NCBI RefSeq assembly: GCF_050717635.1
Contig: NZ_JBOITO010000003.1
Span: 189,500-253,499 of the forward strand
From: Clostridium_AD sp050717635
Lineage (GTDB): Bacteria > Bacillota > Clostridia > Clostridiales > Clostridiaceae
Length of the DNA: 64,000 bases
Reading direction: 5' to 3'
In this document: positions 23,839-32,601 of the stretch, piece by piece
Layout of the letters: the number at the start of each line of letters is the position of its first letter
Numbering within the stretch: the stretch's first letter is position 1
Made by a program: the position numbers and the translations under genes
The notes under the pieces: model-generated
Databases searched by the model: none
Told to the model about the DNA's origin: nothing
Seen by the model: the letters and a program-made list of their open reading frames with translations, nothing else

Positions 23839-24299
23839 AAGCTAAAGAAATAGAGAATATAAATAAAGATAAAGATAAATTTGAACCTTTAATAGTAGCA
23901 TTTTGTTGTAACTGGTGCAGTTATGCAGGAGCGGATTTAGCTGGGACTAGTAGACTCACTTATCCTGCTAATGTGAAAATTATTAGGGTTCCATGCTCAT
24001 GTAGGGTAAGTGAAAACTTTATACTCCGTGCTTTTCAACGTGGGGCTGACGGCGTAGTAATTGCTGGTTGTCATCCAGGGGATTGTCATTATACAAGTGG
24101 AAATTATCACACAAGAAGACGTTTTTCGATTTTAACAAATTTTCTTGAATATATGGGAATAGAAAAAGAGCGACTTACAGTGGATTGGATTTCAGCAGCA
24201 GAAGGACATAAATTTGCAAGCGTTATGAATGAAGCATTAGAGAAAATTCATAACCTTGGTCCTAACAGAAAGTTGAGGGATGATAGATGGAAAAGATAA
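23829..24299 (+). CDS. MvhD/FlxD-type [2Fe-2S] electron-transfer subunit
   Basis: 156 residues with the MvhD/FrhD (FlpD) pattern: FCCNWCSYAGADLAGTSR, VPCSCRVSENFILRAFQRGADGVVIAGCHPGDCHY and a C-terminal helix. MvhD passes electrons from hydrogenase or Flx subunits to HdrA. No hydrogenase subunits (MvhA/G) are present, so the donor is the Flx module encoded next. It is coupled at both ends, overlapping hdrA by 10 bases and the next gene by 13. Confidence 0.92.
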   Translation: MSIEAKEIENINKDKDKFEPLIVAFCCNWCSYAGADLAGTSRLTYPANVKIIRVPCSCRVSENFILRAFQRGADGVVIAGCHPGDCHYTSGNYHTRRRFSILTNFLEYMGIEKERLTVDWISAAEGHKFASVMNEALEKIHNLGPNRKLRDDRWKR

Positions 24300-25270
24300 C
24301 TGAAAAAATGAGAGCTACTGCAAAATTGGCCCTAGAAAATGGGGAAGTAGAAAAAATAATAGGTTGGAAAAAGGGAGATACCTTTGACGATTCATATCCA
24401 GTATTTATTACGGATGTGAAGGATGCAGATTCTTTAATATGGGACTGCTTTTGTGTTAACAACCTAAGTAAATATTTGATTCAGCAATTGAAAGACAATG
24501 AAAAAGTTGGCGTATTTTTAAAAGGATGCGATTCACGTGCTTTTAACCAAATGGTAAAGGACAACAGAATAGACCGTGATAAGGTTGTGGTTTATGGAGT
24601 AAGTTGTCCTGGTATGATTGACCCAGAGAAAGTAAAAAAAGAGGCATTACATAAAGGTCTTTTAAGTATAAAGAGATCTGGAGATGACCTTATATTTGTA
24701 AAAAAAGATGGTGAAAAGAAAGTTTTAGCAGGAGATTTTGAATATGACAAATGCATTAAATGTAGATATCCAAATCCAGTAGTATATGATCAGTTAATGT
24801 CTGAGTTTGTAACTAGAGAAATAGACCCTCTAGAGCGATTTAAAGACGTCGACGACCTTGAAGCTCTATCTACACAGGAACGATCTGATTACTGGGATGA
24901 TCAATTTTCAAAATGTATACGCTGTAATGCTTGTCGTAACATATGCCCTGCATGCAGTTGCGTAAAATGTATTTTTGATAATGATAAAGCAGAAGTATCT
25001 GGCAAGGCAAATGTAGCTAGTGAAGAGCAGTTTTTTCATATTATTAGAGCTTACCATGTAGCGGGACGTTGCGTAGAATGTGGAGAGTGCAGCAGAGTAT
25101 GCCCAGCAGGGATACCTCTTCATAAACTAAACAGTAAAATCATAAAAGATATAAATGAACTTTATGGTGAATATGATGCAGGAATAGATATATCTATAGA
25201 AGCCCCTATTGGTACTTATAAATTAGATGATAGAGATTCATTTATTGAGCGCGGAGGTGGAAAAAAATGA
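24287..25270 (+). CDS. Flx-type multi-[4Fe-4S] subunit (FlxC/FrhB-like)
   Basis: 327 residues. The N-terminal half resembles the F420-hydrogenase beta-like fold (FLKGCDSRAFNQM, YGVSCPGM). A CIKCRYPNP turn is followed by the clusters CIRCNACRNICPACSCVKC near 206 and CVECGECSRVCPAG near 262. No F420 would be expected in a Clostridium. By gene order and cluster content it is one of the two iron-sulfur subunits of a FlxABCD-HdrABC complex; FlxB and FlxC labels are not consistent enough to choose firmly. Overlaps the next gene by 4 bases. Confidence 0.78.
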   Translation: MEKITEKMRATAKLALENGEVEKIIGWKKGDTFDDSYPVFITDVKDADSLIWDCFCVNNLSKYLIQQLKDNEKVGVFLKGCDSRAFNQMVKDNRIDRDKVVVYGVSCPGMIDPEKVKKEALHKGLLSIKRSGDDLIFVKKDGEKKVLAGDFEYDKCIKCRYPNPVVYDQLMSEFVTREIDPLERFKDVDDLEALSTQERSDYWDDQFSKCIRCNACRNICPACSCVKCIFDNDKAEVSGKANVASEEQFFHIIRAYHVAGRCVECGECSRVCPAGIPLHKLNSKIIKDINELYGEYDAGIDISIEAPIGTYKLDDRDSFIERGGGKK

Positions 25271-26304
25271 TGAAGAAAATATTAAAAAGCAAGTTTTCTC
25301 AGCTTTTTAGTACCATTGATAAGTCCTATGAACTATTTTTACCAATTGAGAAGGATGGGAAAGTAAACTTCGATATGTGGCAAGAAGGTGAGACAGTTAA
25401 CGTCCAAAACCTAAAAACCAGCATTTCACCTAAAAAATTTATATTTCCCCAAAGTGAAACTTATTTAAAGTTTAAAAGAGATGGTAAGAAACTTGAGCTT
25501 GACAATGTAGGCGGCAAAAAAGAGGAATATGTTCTCTTTGGTGTAAGACACTGTGATGTAAAAAGCTTTCACCTACTTGATAATGTATTTCTTGAAGAGC
25601 CTGTAGATAGATTATACGAGGAAAGAAGAGATATGGGAACTATTGTTTCTATGGCCTGTTTTAACCCAGAGGAAACTTGCTTTTGTACATCATTTGGAAT
25701 AGAGCCAGAAACAGCTCCTCGTGATGTTGATGTTGCAACATGGGATATAGGGGATAGCGTGCTTTGGCAATCTCAAACCCAAAAGGGCGAAAACTTAACG
25801 GACAAATTAAAAGATGTTTTAGAAGATGTAACACAGCAGGACACAAAGGAACTAAAAAAATTACAAGAGGCCGCAGTGAAGAAATTTAAAGAACTACCTC
25901 TAGTAAATATAAACCCTAAAAAGATAACTGGAGATCTTAATGATTTATTTGAAGCTGAAATTTGGGCGGAATTTAGCGAACGCTGTTTAGGTTGTGGATC
26001 ATGTACTTATGTATGTCCTACCTGTCATTGTTATGATATTTCTGACTTTAAAGGCGACTCATCTGGAGAAAGATTTCGTTGTTGGGATTCATGTATGTTT
26101 TCAGATTTCACTCTGATGGCTCATGGAAACATTAGAAAGACTCAAAAGGAAAGATTTAGACAGAGGTTTATGCATAAACTTGTATATTATCCTAACAATC
26201 ATGAAGGCGAATATGCTTGCGTTGGATGTGGAAGATGCATCGAAAAGTGTCCAGTTCACTTGGATATTGTCAAAGTAATTAAAAAATTAGGTGGTGAAGA
26301 ATAA
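25267..26304 (+). CDS. Flx-type [4Fe-4S] subunit (FlxB / sulfhydrogenase beta-like)
   Basis: 345 residues. It matches the HydB/sulfhydrogenase beta layout: an N-terminal domain with FGVRHCDVKSF and CFNPEETCFCTSFG, then ferredoxin motifs CLGCGSCTYVCPTCHCYD near 239 and CVGCGRCIEKCPVH near 317. In sulfhydrogenases and Flx complexes this subunit works with the NAD(P)H-binding gamma/FlxA subunit, which is the next gene (sharing one base). Cytoplasmic. Confidence 0.82.
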   Translation: MMKKILKSKFSQLFSTIDKSYELFLPIEKDGKVNFDMWQEGETVNVQNLKTSISPKKFIFPQSETYLKFKRDGKKLELDNVGGKKEEYVLFGVRHCDVKSFHLLDNVFLEEPVDRLYEERRDMGTIVSMACFNPEETCFCTSFGIEPETAPRDVDVATWDIGDSVLWQSQTQKGENLTDKLKDVLEDVTQQDTKELKKLQEAAVKKFKELPLVNINPKKITGDLNDLFEAEIWAEFSERCLGCGSCTYVCPTCHCYDISDFKGDSSGERFRCWDSCMFSDFTLMAHGNIRKTQKERFRQRFMHKLVYYPNNHEGEYACVGCGRCIEKCPVHLDIVKVIKKLGGEE

Positions 26305-27149
26305 TGGGTTGCGACTGTAATGAACATGTAAATCCACTAATTCCTGAAATCGTAGTTATAAATGAGATAAGAAAAGATACAGAGGATGTAACTACTTTTA
26401 GAGTTACAAAACCAGGCGGTGGAAAAGCATTTGAACATATGCCAGGACAATGTGCTATGATTTCTGTACCGCCACTAGGAGAAGCTATTTTTTCAATAAC
26501 ATCTTCTCCAACTCAGAGTGATTATATGGAATTTAGCGTAAAAAGATGTGGCGCGGTGACAGAATATTTACACAGCCTAGAAGTAGGGTGTGAAATAGGT
26601 ATCAGAGGACCCTATGGAAATAACTTTCCTGTAGATGGTGTACTAAAAGGTAAAGATCTTCTTTTTATTGGTGGCGGTATAGGTCTAGCACCTATTCGTT
26701 CCGTTATAAACTATGTAATGGATAATAGAGAAAATTACGGGAAAGTAGATATTCTATATGGATCAAGAACTCCTGGAGACCTTGTATTTCAAAACGATAT
26801 ATTTGAAAATTGGCCCTCAAAGCCTAATACAGATGTTCATTTAACGGTTGATAGAGAAGCTGAAGGATGGGAAGGTCATGTAGGATTTGTTCCTTCTTAT
26901 GTTAAAGAAATTGGATTTGATACAAATAAAGTAGCTTTGTTATGTGGTCCTCCAATTATGATTAAATATACTCTTCAAACATTAATGGAAATAGGATTTA
27001 AGAAGGAGCAAGTTTACACTACATTAGAATTAAAAATGAAATGTGGGGTAGGTAAATGTGGACGTTGTAACATAGGAGATAAATATGTGTGTAAAGATGG
27101 TCCAGTATTTAGATGCGATGAAATTGATGAGCTTCCCGATGAATATTAA
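26304..27149 (+). CDS. FlxA-type NAD(P)H-binding FAD/[2Fe-2S] oxidoreductase subunit
   Basis: 281 residues. An FAD-binding barrel (AIFSITSSPTQSDYMEFSVK), an NAD(P) fold (LLFIGGGIGLAPIRSVI near 117, LLCGPPIMIKYT near 214) and a C-terminal [2Fe-2S] motif CGVGKCGRCNIGDKYVC are in the order of dihydroorotate dehydrogenase B electron-transfer subunits. This is the entry point for NAD(P)H electrons into the Flx-Hdr complex. No hydrogenase or formate dehydrogenase gene is nearby, so NADH is the best candidate donor. Confidence 0.87.
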   Translation: MGCDCNEHVNPLIPEIVVINEIRKDTEDVTTFRVTKPGGGKAFEHMPGQCAMISVPPLGEAIFSITSSPTQSDYMEFSVKRCGAVTEYLHSLEVGCEIGIRGPYGNNFPVDGVLKGKDLLFIGGGIGLAPIRSVINYVMDNRENYGKVDILYGSRTPGDLVFQNDIFENWPSKPNTDVHLTVDREAEGWEGHVGFVPSYVKEIGFDTNKVALLCGPPIMIKYTLQTLMEIGFKKEQVYTTLELKMKCGVGKCGRCNIGDKYVCKDGPVFRCDEIDELPDEY

Positions 27150-27192
27150 TATAAACAAAATTTAGAAATCAGGGATAAAGGAGGCATATAAA

Positions 27193-27873
27193 ATGTTAAG
27201 CAAAGAAATGGTAGATATATTTATATTAAATAAAAAATACACTGTACCTTCAAGCCTTACAATAATGGATTCCATGGAGTATGCGGGGTACCAATTAGTT
27301 AGAGGATGTGGATGCAGGGGTGGTTTTTGCGGTGCCTGTGCTACAATATATAGAATTAAAGGTAAGAAAGAATTAAAGGTATGCTTAGCATGCCAAACCA
27401 AAGTAGAAGAGGGTATGTATCTAACACAATTACCATTCTTCCCTGGTGATAAAAAATTATATGATATGAATGAATTAGAACCAACTGCTGATACAATGAT
27501 GAAACTTTATCCTGAAATATATAGCTGCATTGGATGTAATTCTTGTACAAAGGGGTGCCCACAAGACCTTAATGTTATGCAATATATTGCATATGCACAA
27601 AGAGGAGACATTGAGAAATGTGCTCATGAATCCTTTGACTGTGTTATGTGTGGAATCTGTGCTTCAAGATGCCCTGCCAATATAACTCATTACCAAGTAG
27701 GTGTACTTGCACGTAGGCTTACAGGTAAATATATTGCTCATGAAACTTTAGATTTAACACAAAGGGTAAAAGAAATTGAGGAAGGCGTGTATGACGATTC
27801 AATGAAAAAATTAATGATTAAAAGCATTGATGAATTAAAAGAAATGTATAATACAAGGGATATTACAAAGTAA
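27193..27873 (+). CDS. frdB: Soluble fumarate reductase iron-sulfur subunit (SdhB/TfrB-like)
   Basis: 226 residues. An N-terminal [2Fe-2S] ferredoxin domain has RGCGCRGGFCGACATIYR and a distal CLAC. Two [4Fe-4S]-type motifs follow, CIGCNSCTKGCPQ near 115 and CVMCGICASRCPA near 152, then a helical tail. Classical SdhB has one [2Fe-2S], one [4Fe-4S] and one [3Fe-4S]; here both C-terminal motifs have full ligand sets, as in HdrC/TfrB. It links the Hdr-Flx module to the flavoprotein encoded 51 bases later. No membrane anchor subunit is present. Confidence 0.85.
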   Translation: MLSKEMVDIFILNKKYTVPSSLTIMDSMEYAGYQLVRGCGCRGGFCGACATIYRIKGKKELKVCLACQTKVEEGMYLTQLPFFPGDKKLYDMNELEPTADTMMKLYPEIYSCIGCNSCTKGCPQDLNVMQYIAYAQRGDIEKCAHESFDCVMCGICASRCPANITHYQVGVLARRLTGKYIAHETLDLTQRVKEIEEGVYDDSMKKLMIKSIDELKEMYNTRDITK

Positions 27874-27924
27874 GGATTACCCCAAAATCACATAAAAATA
27901 TAGCAATATCAGGGAGGTATTCAA

Positions 27925-29535
27925 ATGTATACAGCAGAAATGAGGGAGCTAATAAAGAAAGTAGAAGCTACCCGTCCCGAAAGACTGGGAGTTCAGTTTC
28001 CAAGGATGAGTGCCAAGGAGAAGGTAGATATATTAGAACAGAATTATCCTGATTATAAAGAGGAGCAATTTAAAAACTTAAGAGTAGGACCCAATAAAGG
28101 ATCAAAAGCTCCATTAGAACTTGCAGAGCTTCTTGAAGGCAGAAGTAGACTTCAAAATTTGGATATGGATTTAACTAAACCAGACTATGACGTTGATGTT
28201 TTAATAATTGGTGGAGGAGGATCTGGAGCTTCAGCAGCTCTAGAGGCTCATAAAAAAGGTGCTAACGTATTGATTACTACTAAATTGCGTTTTGGAGATG
28301 CAAATACAATGATGGCTGAAGGAGGAATCCAGGCGGCAGATAAACCTGATGATTCTCCCGCAAAACATTATCTGGATGTAATGGGCGGTGGACATTTCAC
28401 CAATTCACCAGAACTTGTTAATGCTCTAGTAATGGATGCTCCTGGGTCAATCAAATGGCTAAATGAACTTGGAGTAATGTTTGATAAAGAAGAAGATGGT
28501 ACTATGGTTACTACCCACGGAGGTGGAACCGCAAGAAAAAGAATGCACGCTGCAGCTGATTATTCAGGCGCTGAGATCATGCGTGTGCTTAGGGATGAGG
28601 TACTAAACAAGGGAATTGAGGTGGTGGAATTTTCCCCTGCAGTGGAAATAATCATGGACAAGGATGGCAAAGCTGCTGGAGCGATATTATTCAATCTTGA
28701 AACAGAGGAGTATTTAATTGCAAGGGCTAAAACTGTTATAATTGCTACAGGTGGTGCTGGAAGGCTTCATTATCAGGGTTTTCCAACATCTAATCATTAT
28801 GGAGCTACAGCAGATGGACTAGTACTAGGTTACAGAGCCGGAGCAGAACTTGCATTTGCAGATGCTGTGCAGTATCACCCTACTGGGGTAGCATTTCCTC
28901 CTCAAATGTTTGGAGCACTTGTTACAGAGAAAGTACGTAGTTTAGGGGCAACACCTTTAAATATTCATGGTGAGCAATTTACTTATCATCTTGAAACTAG
29001 AGATGTAGAAACATCTGCATTAATTAGAGAATGTCATATAAGAAATAACGGCATTGACACAGCTGATGGTGAAAAGGGTGTATGGCTTGATACTCCTTTA
29101 ATTGATATTATTAATGGAGAAGGAACTCTTGAGAAGAGACTCCCTGCTATGCTGAGAATGTATTTAAAATTTGGTATTGATATGAGAATAGACCCAATTA
29201 TCGTTTATCCAACTCTTCATTACCAAAATGGAGGACTACTAATAGATGAAAATGGTAAAACCAAGGTAGAAAACCTTTATGTGGCAGGAGAAGCTTCAGG
29301 CGGAATTCATGGTAGAAACAGACTCATGGGTAATTCACTTTTAGATATTATTGTTTTCGGACGTAGGGCAGGATCCCATGCAGGTGAAAACTGTAAAGAT
29401 GTTAAAGTGAAAGAACTAAGCCTAGACCATGTTAAAGCATACCATAAGAGCCTAGAAGAAAATGATGTAATTACAGATAAAATTTCACCTATGTTACTAC
29501 CTCATTATACTCATGGAAGCGAAAATGATAAATAG
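27925..29535 (+). CDS. frdA: Fumarate reductase/succinate dehydrogenase flavoprotein (soluble type)
   Basis: 536 residues with an N-terminal extension of about 88. FAD motif VLIIGGGGSGASAALEAH near 92. Active-site segments of fumarate reductases are conserved: QYHPTGVAF, LVTEKVRSLGA, YPTLHYQNGGL and HGRNRLMGNSLLDI, giving the substrate His/Arg residues. The His that covalently holds FAD in membrane Frd/Sdh (HTxAxxGG) is absent; the site reads NTMMAEGGI, so FAD should be noncovalent. It is shorter than FrdA (about 600) at the C-terminus. Last gene of the hdr-flx operon. Expected reaction is fumarate to succinate. Confidence 0.87.
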   Translation: MYTAEMRELIKKVEATRPERLGVQFPRMSAKEKVDILEQNYPDYKEEQFKNLRVGPNKGSKAPLELAELLEGRSRLQNLDMDLTKPDYDVDVLIIGGGGSGASAALEAHKKGANVLITTKLRFGDANTMMAEGGIQAADKPDDSPAKHYLDVMGGGHFTNSPELVNALVMDAPGSIKWLNELGVMFDKEEDGTMVTTHGGGTARKRMHAAADYSGAEIMRVLRDEVLNKGIEVVEFSPAVEIIMDKDGKAAGAILFNLETEEYLIARAKTVIIATGGAGRLHYQGFPTSNHYGATADGLVLGYRAGAELAFADAVQYHPTGVAFPPQMFGALVTEKVRSLGATPLNIHGEQFTYHLETRDVETSALIRECHIRNNGIDTADGEKGVWLDTPLIDIINGEGTLEKRLPAMLRMYLKFGIDMRIDPIIVYPTLHYQNGGLLIDENGKTKVENLYVAGEASGGIHGRNRLMGNSLLDIIVFGRRAGSHAGENCKDVKVKELSLDHVKAYHKSLEENDVITDKISPMLLPHYTHGSENDK

Positions 29536-29553
29536 TACTATACTTTAATATTT

Positions 29554-29593
29554 ATACTATTAACTTTCACAATAGGTTGAGAGTTAATGGTAT
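29554..29593 (+). terminator. Imperfect hairpin after frdA
   Basis: ATACTATTAACTTTCA (29554-29569) pairs with 29578-29593 with two mismatches. No clear T run follows, so it is an RNA-stabilising or weak termination structure. Confidence 0.45.
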
Positions 29594-29645
29594 TATTAAT
29601 AATAGTATATAATTAATATAATTCTTCATAAAATTGTACAAAATT

Positions 29646-29678
29646 ATGTAAGTAACAATATTAATTTGTTACTTACAT
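29646..29678. promoter_or_regulatory. 13-bp perfect inverted repeat before the malic enzyme gene
   Basis: ATGTAAGTAACAA (29646-29658) is inverted at 29666-29678 with a 7-base gap. It is 44 bases upstream of the start. It is not a Rex site and has no strong T tail. An operator or leader hairpin is likely. Confidence 0.5.
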
Positions 29679-29721
29679 AATAAAAATAAAATAAAATAAA
29701 ATAAAAAGGGGAATGAGAAAA

Positions 29722-30894
29722 ATGGATATTAAAGAACAAGCAATGCAAGCTCATAAAGAATGGAGAGGTAAAATTGAAGTAGTTTCTACAGTACCTGTAA
29801 AAGATAGTAAGGATCTTTCTATAGCTTATACACCGGGGGTTGCAGAGCCTTGTCTTGCAATTCAAAAAGACATAAATTTATCTTATGAACTTACAAGAAG
29901 ATGGAATCTTGTAGCCGTTGTAACAGATGGTACTGCTGTTTTAGGCCTGGGTGATATTGGACCAGAGGCAGGGATGCCGGTAATGGAAGGGAAATGTGTA
30001 TTATTCAAAACTTTTGGTGATGTTGATGCTTTCCCTCTATGTATACGTTCTAAAGATGTAGATGAAATTGTAAGGACAGTTGAGTTACTTCAAGGTAGCT
30101 TTGGTGGAATTAATTTAGAGGATATAAGTGGACCTAGATGCTTTGAAATCGAAAGAAGACTAAAAGAAGTATGCGATATTCCAATTTTCCACGATGATCA
30201 ACATGGAACAGCTATTGTAGTTCTTGCGGGAATAATTAACTCTCTCAAAATAGTAAATAAAGATATTAAAGATATTAAGGTAGTAGTAAATGGTGCAGGT
30301 GCTGCTGGGGTTGCTGTAACAAAATTACTAATGACTATGGGAGTAGCTGAAGTCATTATGTGTGATAGAAAGGGTGCCATCTATGAAGGTAGAGAAAATC
30401 TTGGTGGAGAAAAAGATTTAATGGCAAAAAATACTAATCATGATAAGGTTAAGGGGAGTTTGAAGGAAGTAATCGTTGGAGCCGACGTTTTCTTAGGAGT
30501 ATCAGATGCTAACCTAGTAAGCCAAGATATGGTAAGAAGTATGGCAAAGGATGCTATTATATTCGCTATGGCAAATCCAAACCCAGAAATTCTACCGTCT
30601 TTAGCTAAGGAAGCCGGTGCAAGAGTAGTTGGTACTGGAAGATCAGATTTTCCAAACCAAATCAACAATGTATTGGCATTCCCTGGAATATTCAGAGGAA
30701 CATTGGATGTTAGAGCAAGCGACATAAATAATGAGATGAAGATTGCTGCAGCAGTAGCCTTGGCATCATTAGTTAGTGATGAAGAATTAAATGAAGATTT
30801 TGTTATTCCATTTGCATTTGATCCAAGAGTTGGGAAAACTGTGGCTGAAGCTGTAAAAGAAGCTGCTAGAAAATCTGGAGTAGCTAGAATATAA
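29722..30894 (+). CDS. NAD(P)-dependent malic enzyme
   Basis: 390 residues from the ATG at 29722, 9 bases after AAGGGGA; the in-frame ATG at 29713 touches that site. Motifs: YTPGVAEPC near 33, EDISGPRCFEIERRL near 133, DDQHGTAIV near 158 and the dinucleotide fold VVNGAGAAGVAVTKLL near 188. It is the short bacterial form without a phosphotransacetylase domain. It interconverts malate and pyruvate + CO2. Placed between fumarate reductase and fumarase, it can feed carbon into, or out of, the C4 branch. Confidence 0.9.
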   Translation: MDIKEQAMQAHKEWRGKIEVVSTVPVKDSKDLSIAYTPGVAEPCLAIQKDINLSYELTRRWNLVAVVTDGTAVLGLGDIGPEAGMPVMEGKCVLFKTFGDVDAFPLCIRSKDVDEIVRTVELLQGSFGGINLEDISGPRCFEIERRLKEVCDIPIFHDDQHGTAIVVLAGIINSLKIVNKDIKDIKVVVNGAGAAGVAVTKLLMTMGVAEVIMCDRKGAIYEGRENLGGEKDLMAKNTNHDKVKGSLKEVIVGADVFLGVSDANLVSQDMVRSMAKDAIIFAMANPNPEILPSLAKEAGARVVGTGRSDFPNQINNVLAFPGIFRGTLDVRASDINNEMKIAAAVALASLVSDEELNEDFVIPFAFDPRVGKTVAEAVKEAARKSGVARI

Positions 30895-30944
30895 TTATAA
30901 AGAAGTGTTAGAAATAGAAAACAAATGGAAGGAGTTATGGGTTA

Positions 30945-31787
30945 ATGCGTAAAGTAGATGTAAAAGAAATAGTAAATGCTTTAAGTGACATGAGTATAAA
31001 GACGAATTTTTATGTGGGAGAAGACGTATTATGTGCCTTTGATAAATCACTAAAAACAGAAACATCACCAGTAGGAAAAGAGATTATAGCTAATTTAATT
31101 AAAAATGCGGATATTGCTAAAACTGACCAAGTACCAATTTGTCAGGATACAGGAATGGCGGTGGTATTTGTAGAACTAGGTCAAGAAGTTGAGTTAATTG
31201 GGGGGAATATTACAGACGCCATTAACGAAGGAGTACGACGTGGATATAAAGAAGGATATTTAAGAAAATCCGTTGTGGAAGACCCTTTACTTAGAAAAAA
31301 TACAGGGGATAATACCCCTGCTGTTATCTATTATGATATTGTACCAGGTGATAAAGTGAAAGTAACACTAGCACCAAAAGGTTTTGGTTCTGAAAACATG
31401 AGTAGATTAAAAATGCTTAAACCATCAGATGGGTTAAATGGAGTACTTGATTTTGTTGTAGAAGCAGTTTCACTTGCAGGTCCAAATCCATGCCCACCTA
31501 TTGTTGTAGGTGTTGGTATAGGCGGTACATCAGATAAAGCAATGTATCTTGCGAAAAAAGCATTAACAAGAAATATTGGTAGCCATAATGAAACAGAGCA
31601 TTTAAAAGAAATTGAATTAACTTTGCTAGAAAAAATTAATGCACTAGGAATAGGACCTCAAGGACTAGGGGGAAATACTACAGCCCTTGCTGTGAATGTG
31701 GAAGCTTTTGCAACACATATTGCAGGACTTCCTGTAGCTGTAAATATTAACTGTCATGTGGCAAGACATGCAGTAACAATAATATAA
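30945..31787 (+). CDS. fumA: Fumarate hydratase class I, alpha subunit
   Basis: 280 residues of the TtdA/FumA-alpha type, with VPICQDTGMAVVF, RKNTGDNTPAV, GPNPCPPIVVG and NCHVARH. The Cys residues in the first, third and last segments are in the positions that ligate the oxygen-sensitive [4Fe-4S] cluster. It interconverts malate and fumarate together with the beta subunit encoded 12 bases downstream. L(+)-tartrate dehydratase is the usual look-alike, but the malic enzyme and fumarate reductase neighbours support fumarase. Confidence 0.9.
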   Translation: MRKVDVKEIVNALSDMSIKTNFYVGEDVLCAFDKSLKTETSPVGKEIIANLIKNADIAKTDQVPICQDTGMAVVFVELGQEVELIGGNITDAINEGVRRGYKEGYLRKSVVEDPLLRKNTGDNTPAVIYYDIVPGDKVKVTLAPKGFGSENMSRLKMLKPSDGLNGVLDFVVEAVSLAGPNPCPPIVVGVGIGGTSDKAMYLAKKALTRNIGSHNETEHLKEIELTLLEKINALGIGPQGLGGNTTALAVNVEAFATHIAGLPVAVNINCHVARHAVTII

Positions 31788-31799
31788 GGAGGGGAAAAG

Positions 31800-32351
31800 A
31801 TGGAAATCAAACACATATCTACTCCTTTAACACAGGAGAAAGTTAAGGATTTAAAATCAGGAGATGCTGTTTTAATATCAGGAACCATGTACACTGGAAG
31901 AGATGCAGCCCATCAGAAACTAGTAGATGCAATTAATAATGGCGAATCATTACCCTTTGATCCAAAAGATTCCATTGTATACTATGTAGGACCTGCTCCA
32001 ACTAAACCAGGGAATATCATAGGGTCTGCTGGACCTACTACAAGCTACAGGATGGATGATTTGACTGTGCCACTTCTTGAATTAGGACTTACTGGAATGA
32101 TTGGAAAAGGATATAGAAGTCAAACAGTAATAGACTCAATGATAAAGAATGGTGCTGTATATTTTGCCGCAACAGGTGGCGCAGGAGCGCTCATTGCCAG
32201 TTCAATAACAGAATGTGAAATTATTGCTTATACAGAATTAGGACCTGAAGCTGTTCGTAAACTTACAGTAAAAGATTTTCCGGCTGTAGTTGTAATAGAT
32301 TCTAAAGGAAATAATCTTTATGAAACAGAGAGAAAGAAATATCAGAAATAG
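31800..32351 (+). CDS. fumB: Fumarate hydratase class I, beta subunit
   Basis: 183 residues, the swivelling C-terminal domain of class I fumarase: KSGDAVLISGTMYTGRDAAH near 21, IVYYVGPAPTKPGNIIGSAGPTTS near 60 and FAATGGAGAL near 122. It pairs with the alpha subunit just upstream; AAGGAGGGG precedes the ATG. The gene ends the malic enzyme-fumarase transcript. Confidence 0.9.
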   Translation: MEIKHISTPLTQEKVKDLKSGDAVLISGTMYTGRDAAHQKLVDAINNGESLPFDPKDSIVYYVGPAPTKPGNIIGSAGPTTSYRMDDLTVPLLELGLTGMIGKGYRSQTVIDSMIKNGAVYFAATGGAGALIASSITECEIIAYTELGPEAVRKLTVKDFPAVVVIDSKGNNLYETERKKYQK

Positions 32352-32393
32352 TGTAAAAGAGAACATATAATTTGTTAACTAAATTGTATTAGC

Positions 32394-32424
32394 GCAACGT
32401 GTTGTAATAGTGCAACACGTTGCA
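32394..32424. promoter_or_regulatory. Tandem CAAC-N2-GTTG dyads (candidate activator site)
   Basis: CAACGTGTTG (32395-32404) and CAACACGTTG (32413-32422), 18 bases apart. The second lies inside the longer repeat GTAATAGTGCAAC / GTTGCACTATTAC (32404-32431). They are about 180-210 bases upstream of a sigma-54-type promoter, where enhancer-binding proteins act. Further downstream in the 330-base gap is a weaker dyad at 32476-32507 (AATCAATG...CATTGATT); no gene is visible. Confidence 0.7.
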
Positions 32425-32601
32425 CTATTACATTTATAATTTTATTGGTATAGGTTTTCTAGTTAAACAATTTACAATCAATGCGTAAGTAATGCTTTTC
32501 ATTGATTAAATACATTAATAGTGGTGTAGAATTGCACCTAACTAATGTATGTTCTAGCCAGTACATAACGGCCGCTACCTGAAGACACGCAATTTATGAA
32601 G

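Noticed and set aside
20587..27149. Hdr-Flx genes as a hydrogenase-linked MvhADG-Hdr complex
   Set aside because: There are no MvhA or MvhG subunits; an NAD(P)H-binding FlxA-type subunit replaces them.
32361..32392. TTTGTTAACTAAATTG considered as a further Rex site
   Set aside because: Only one half-site is present.
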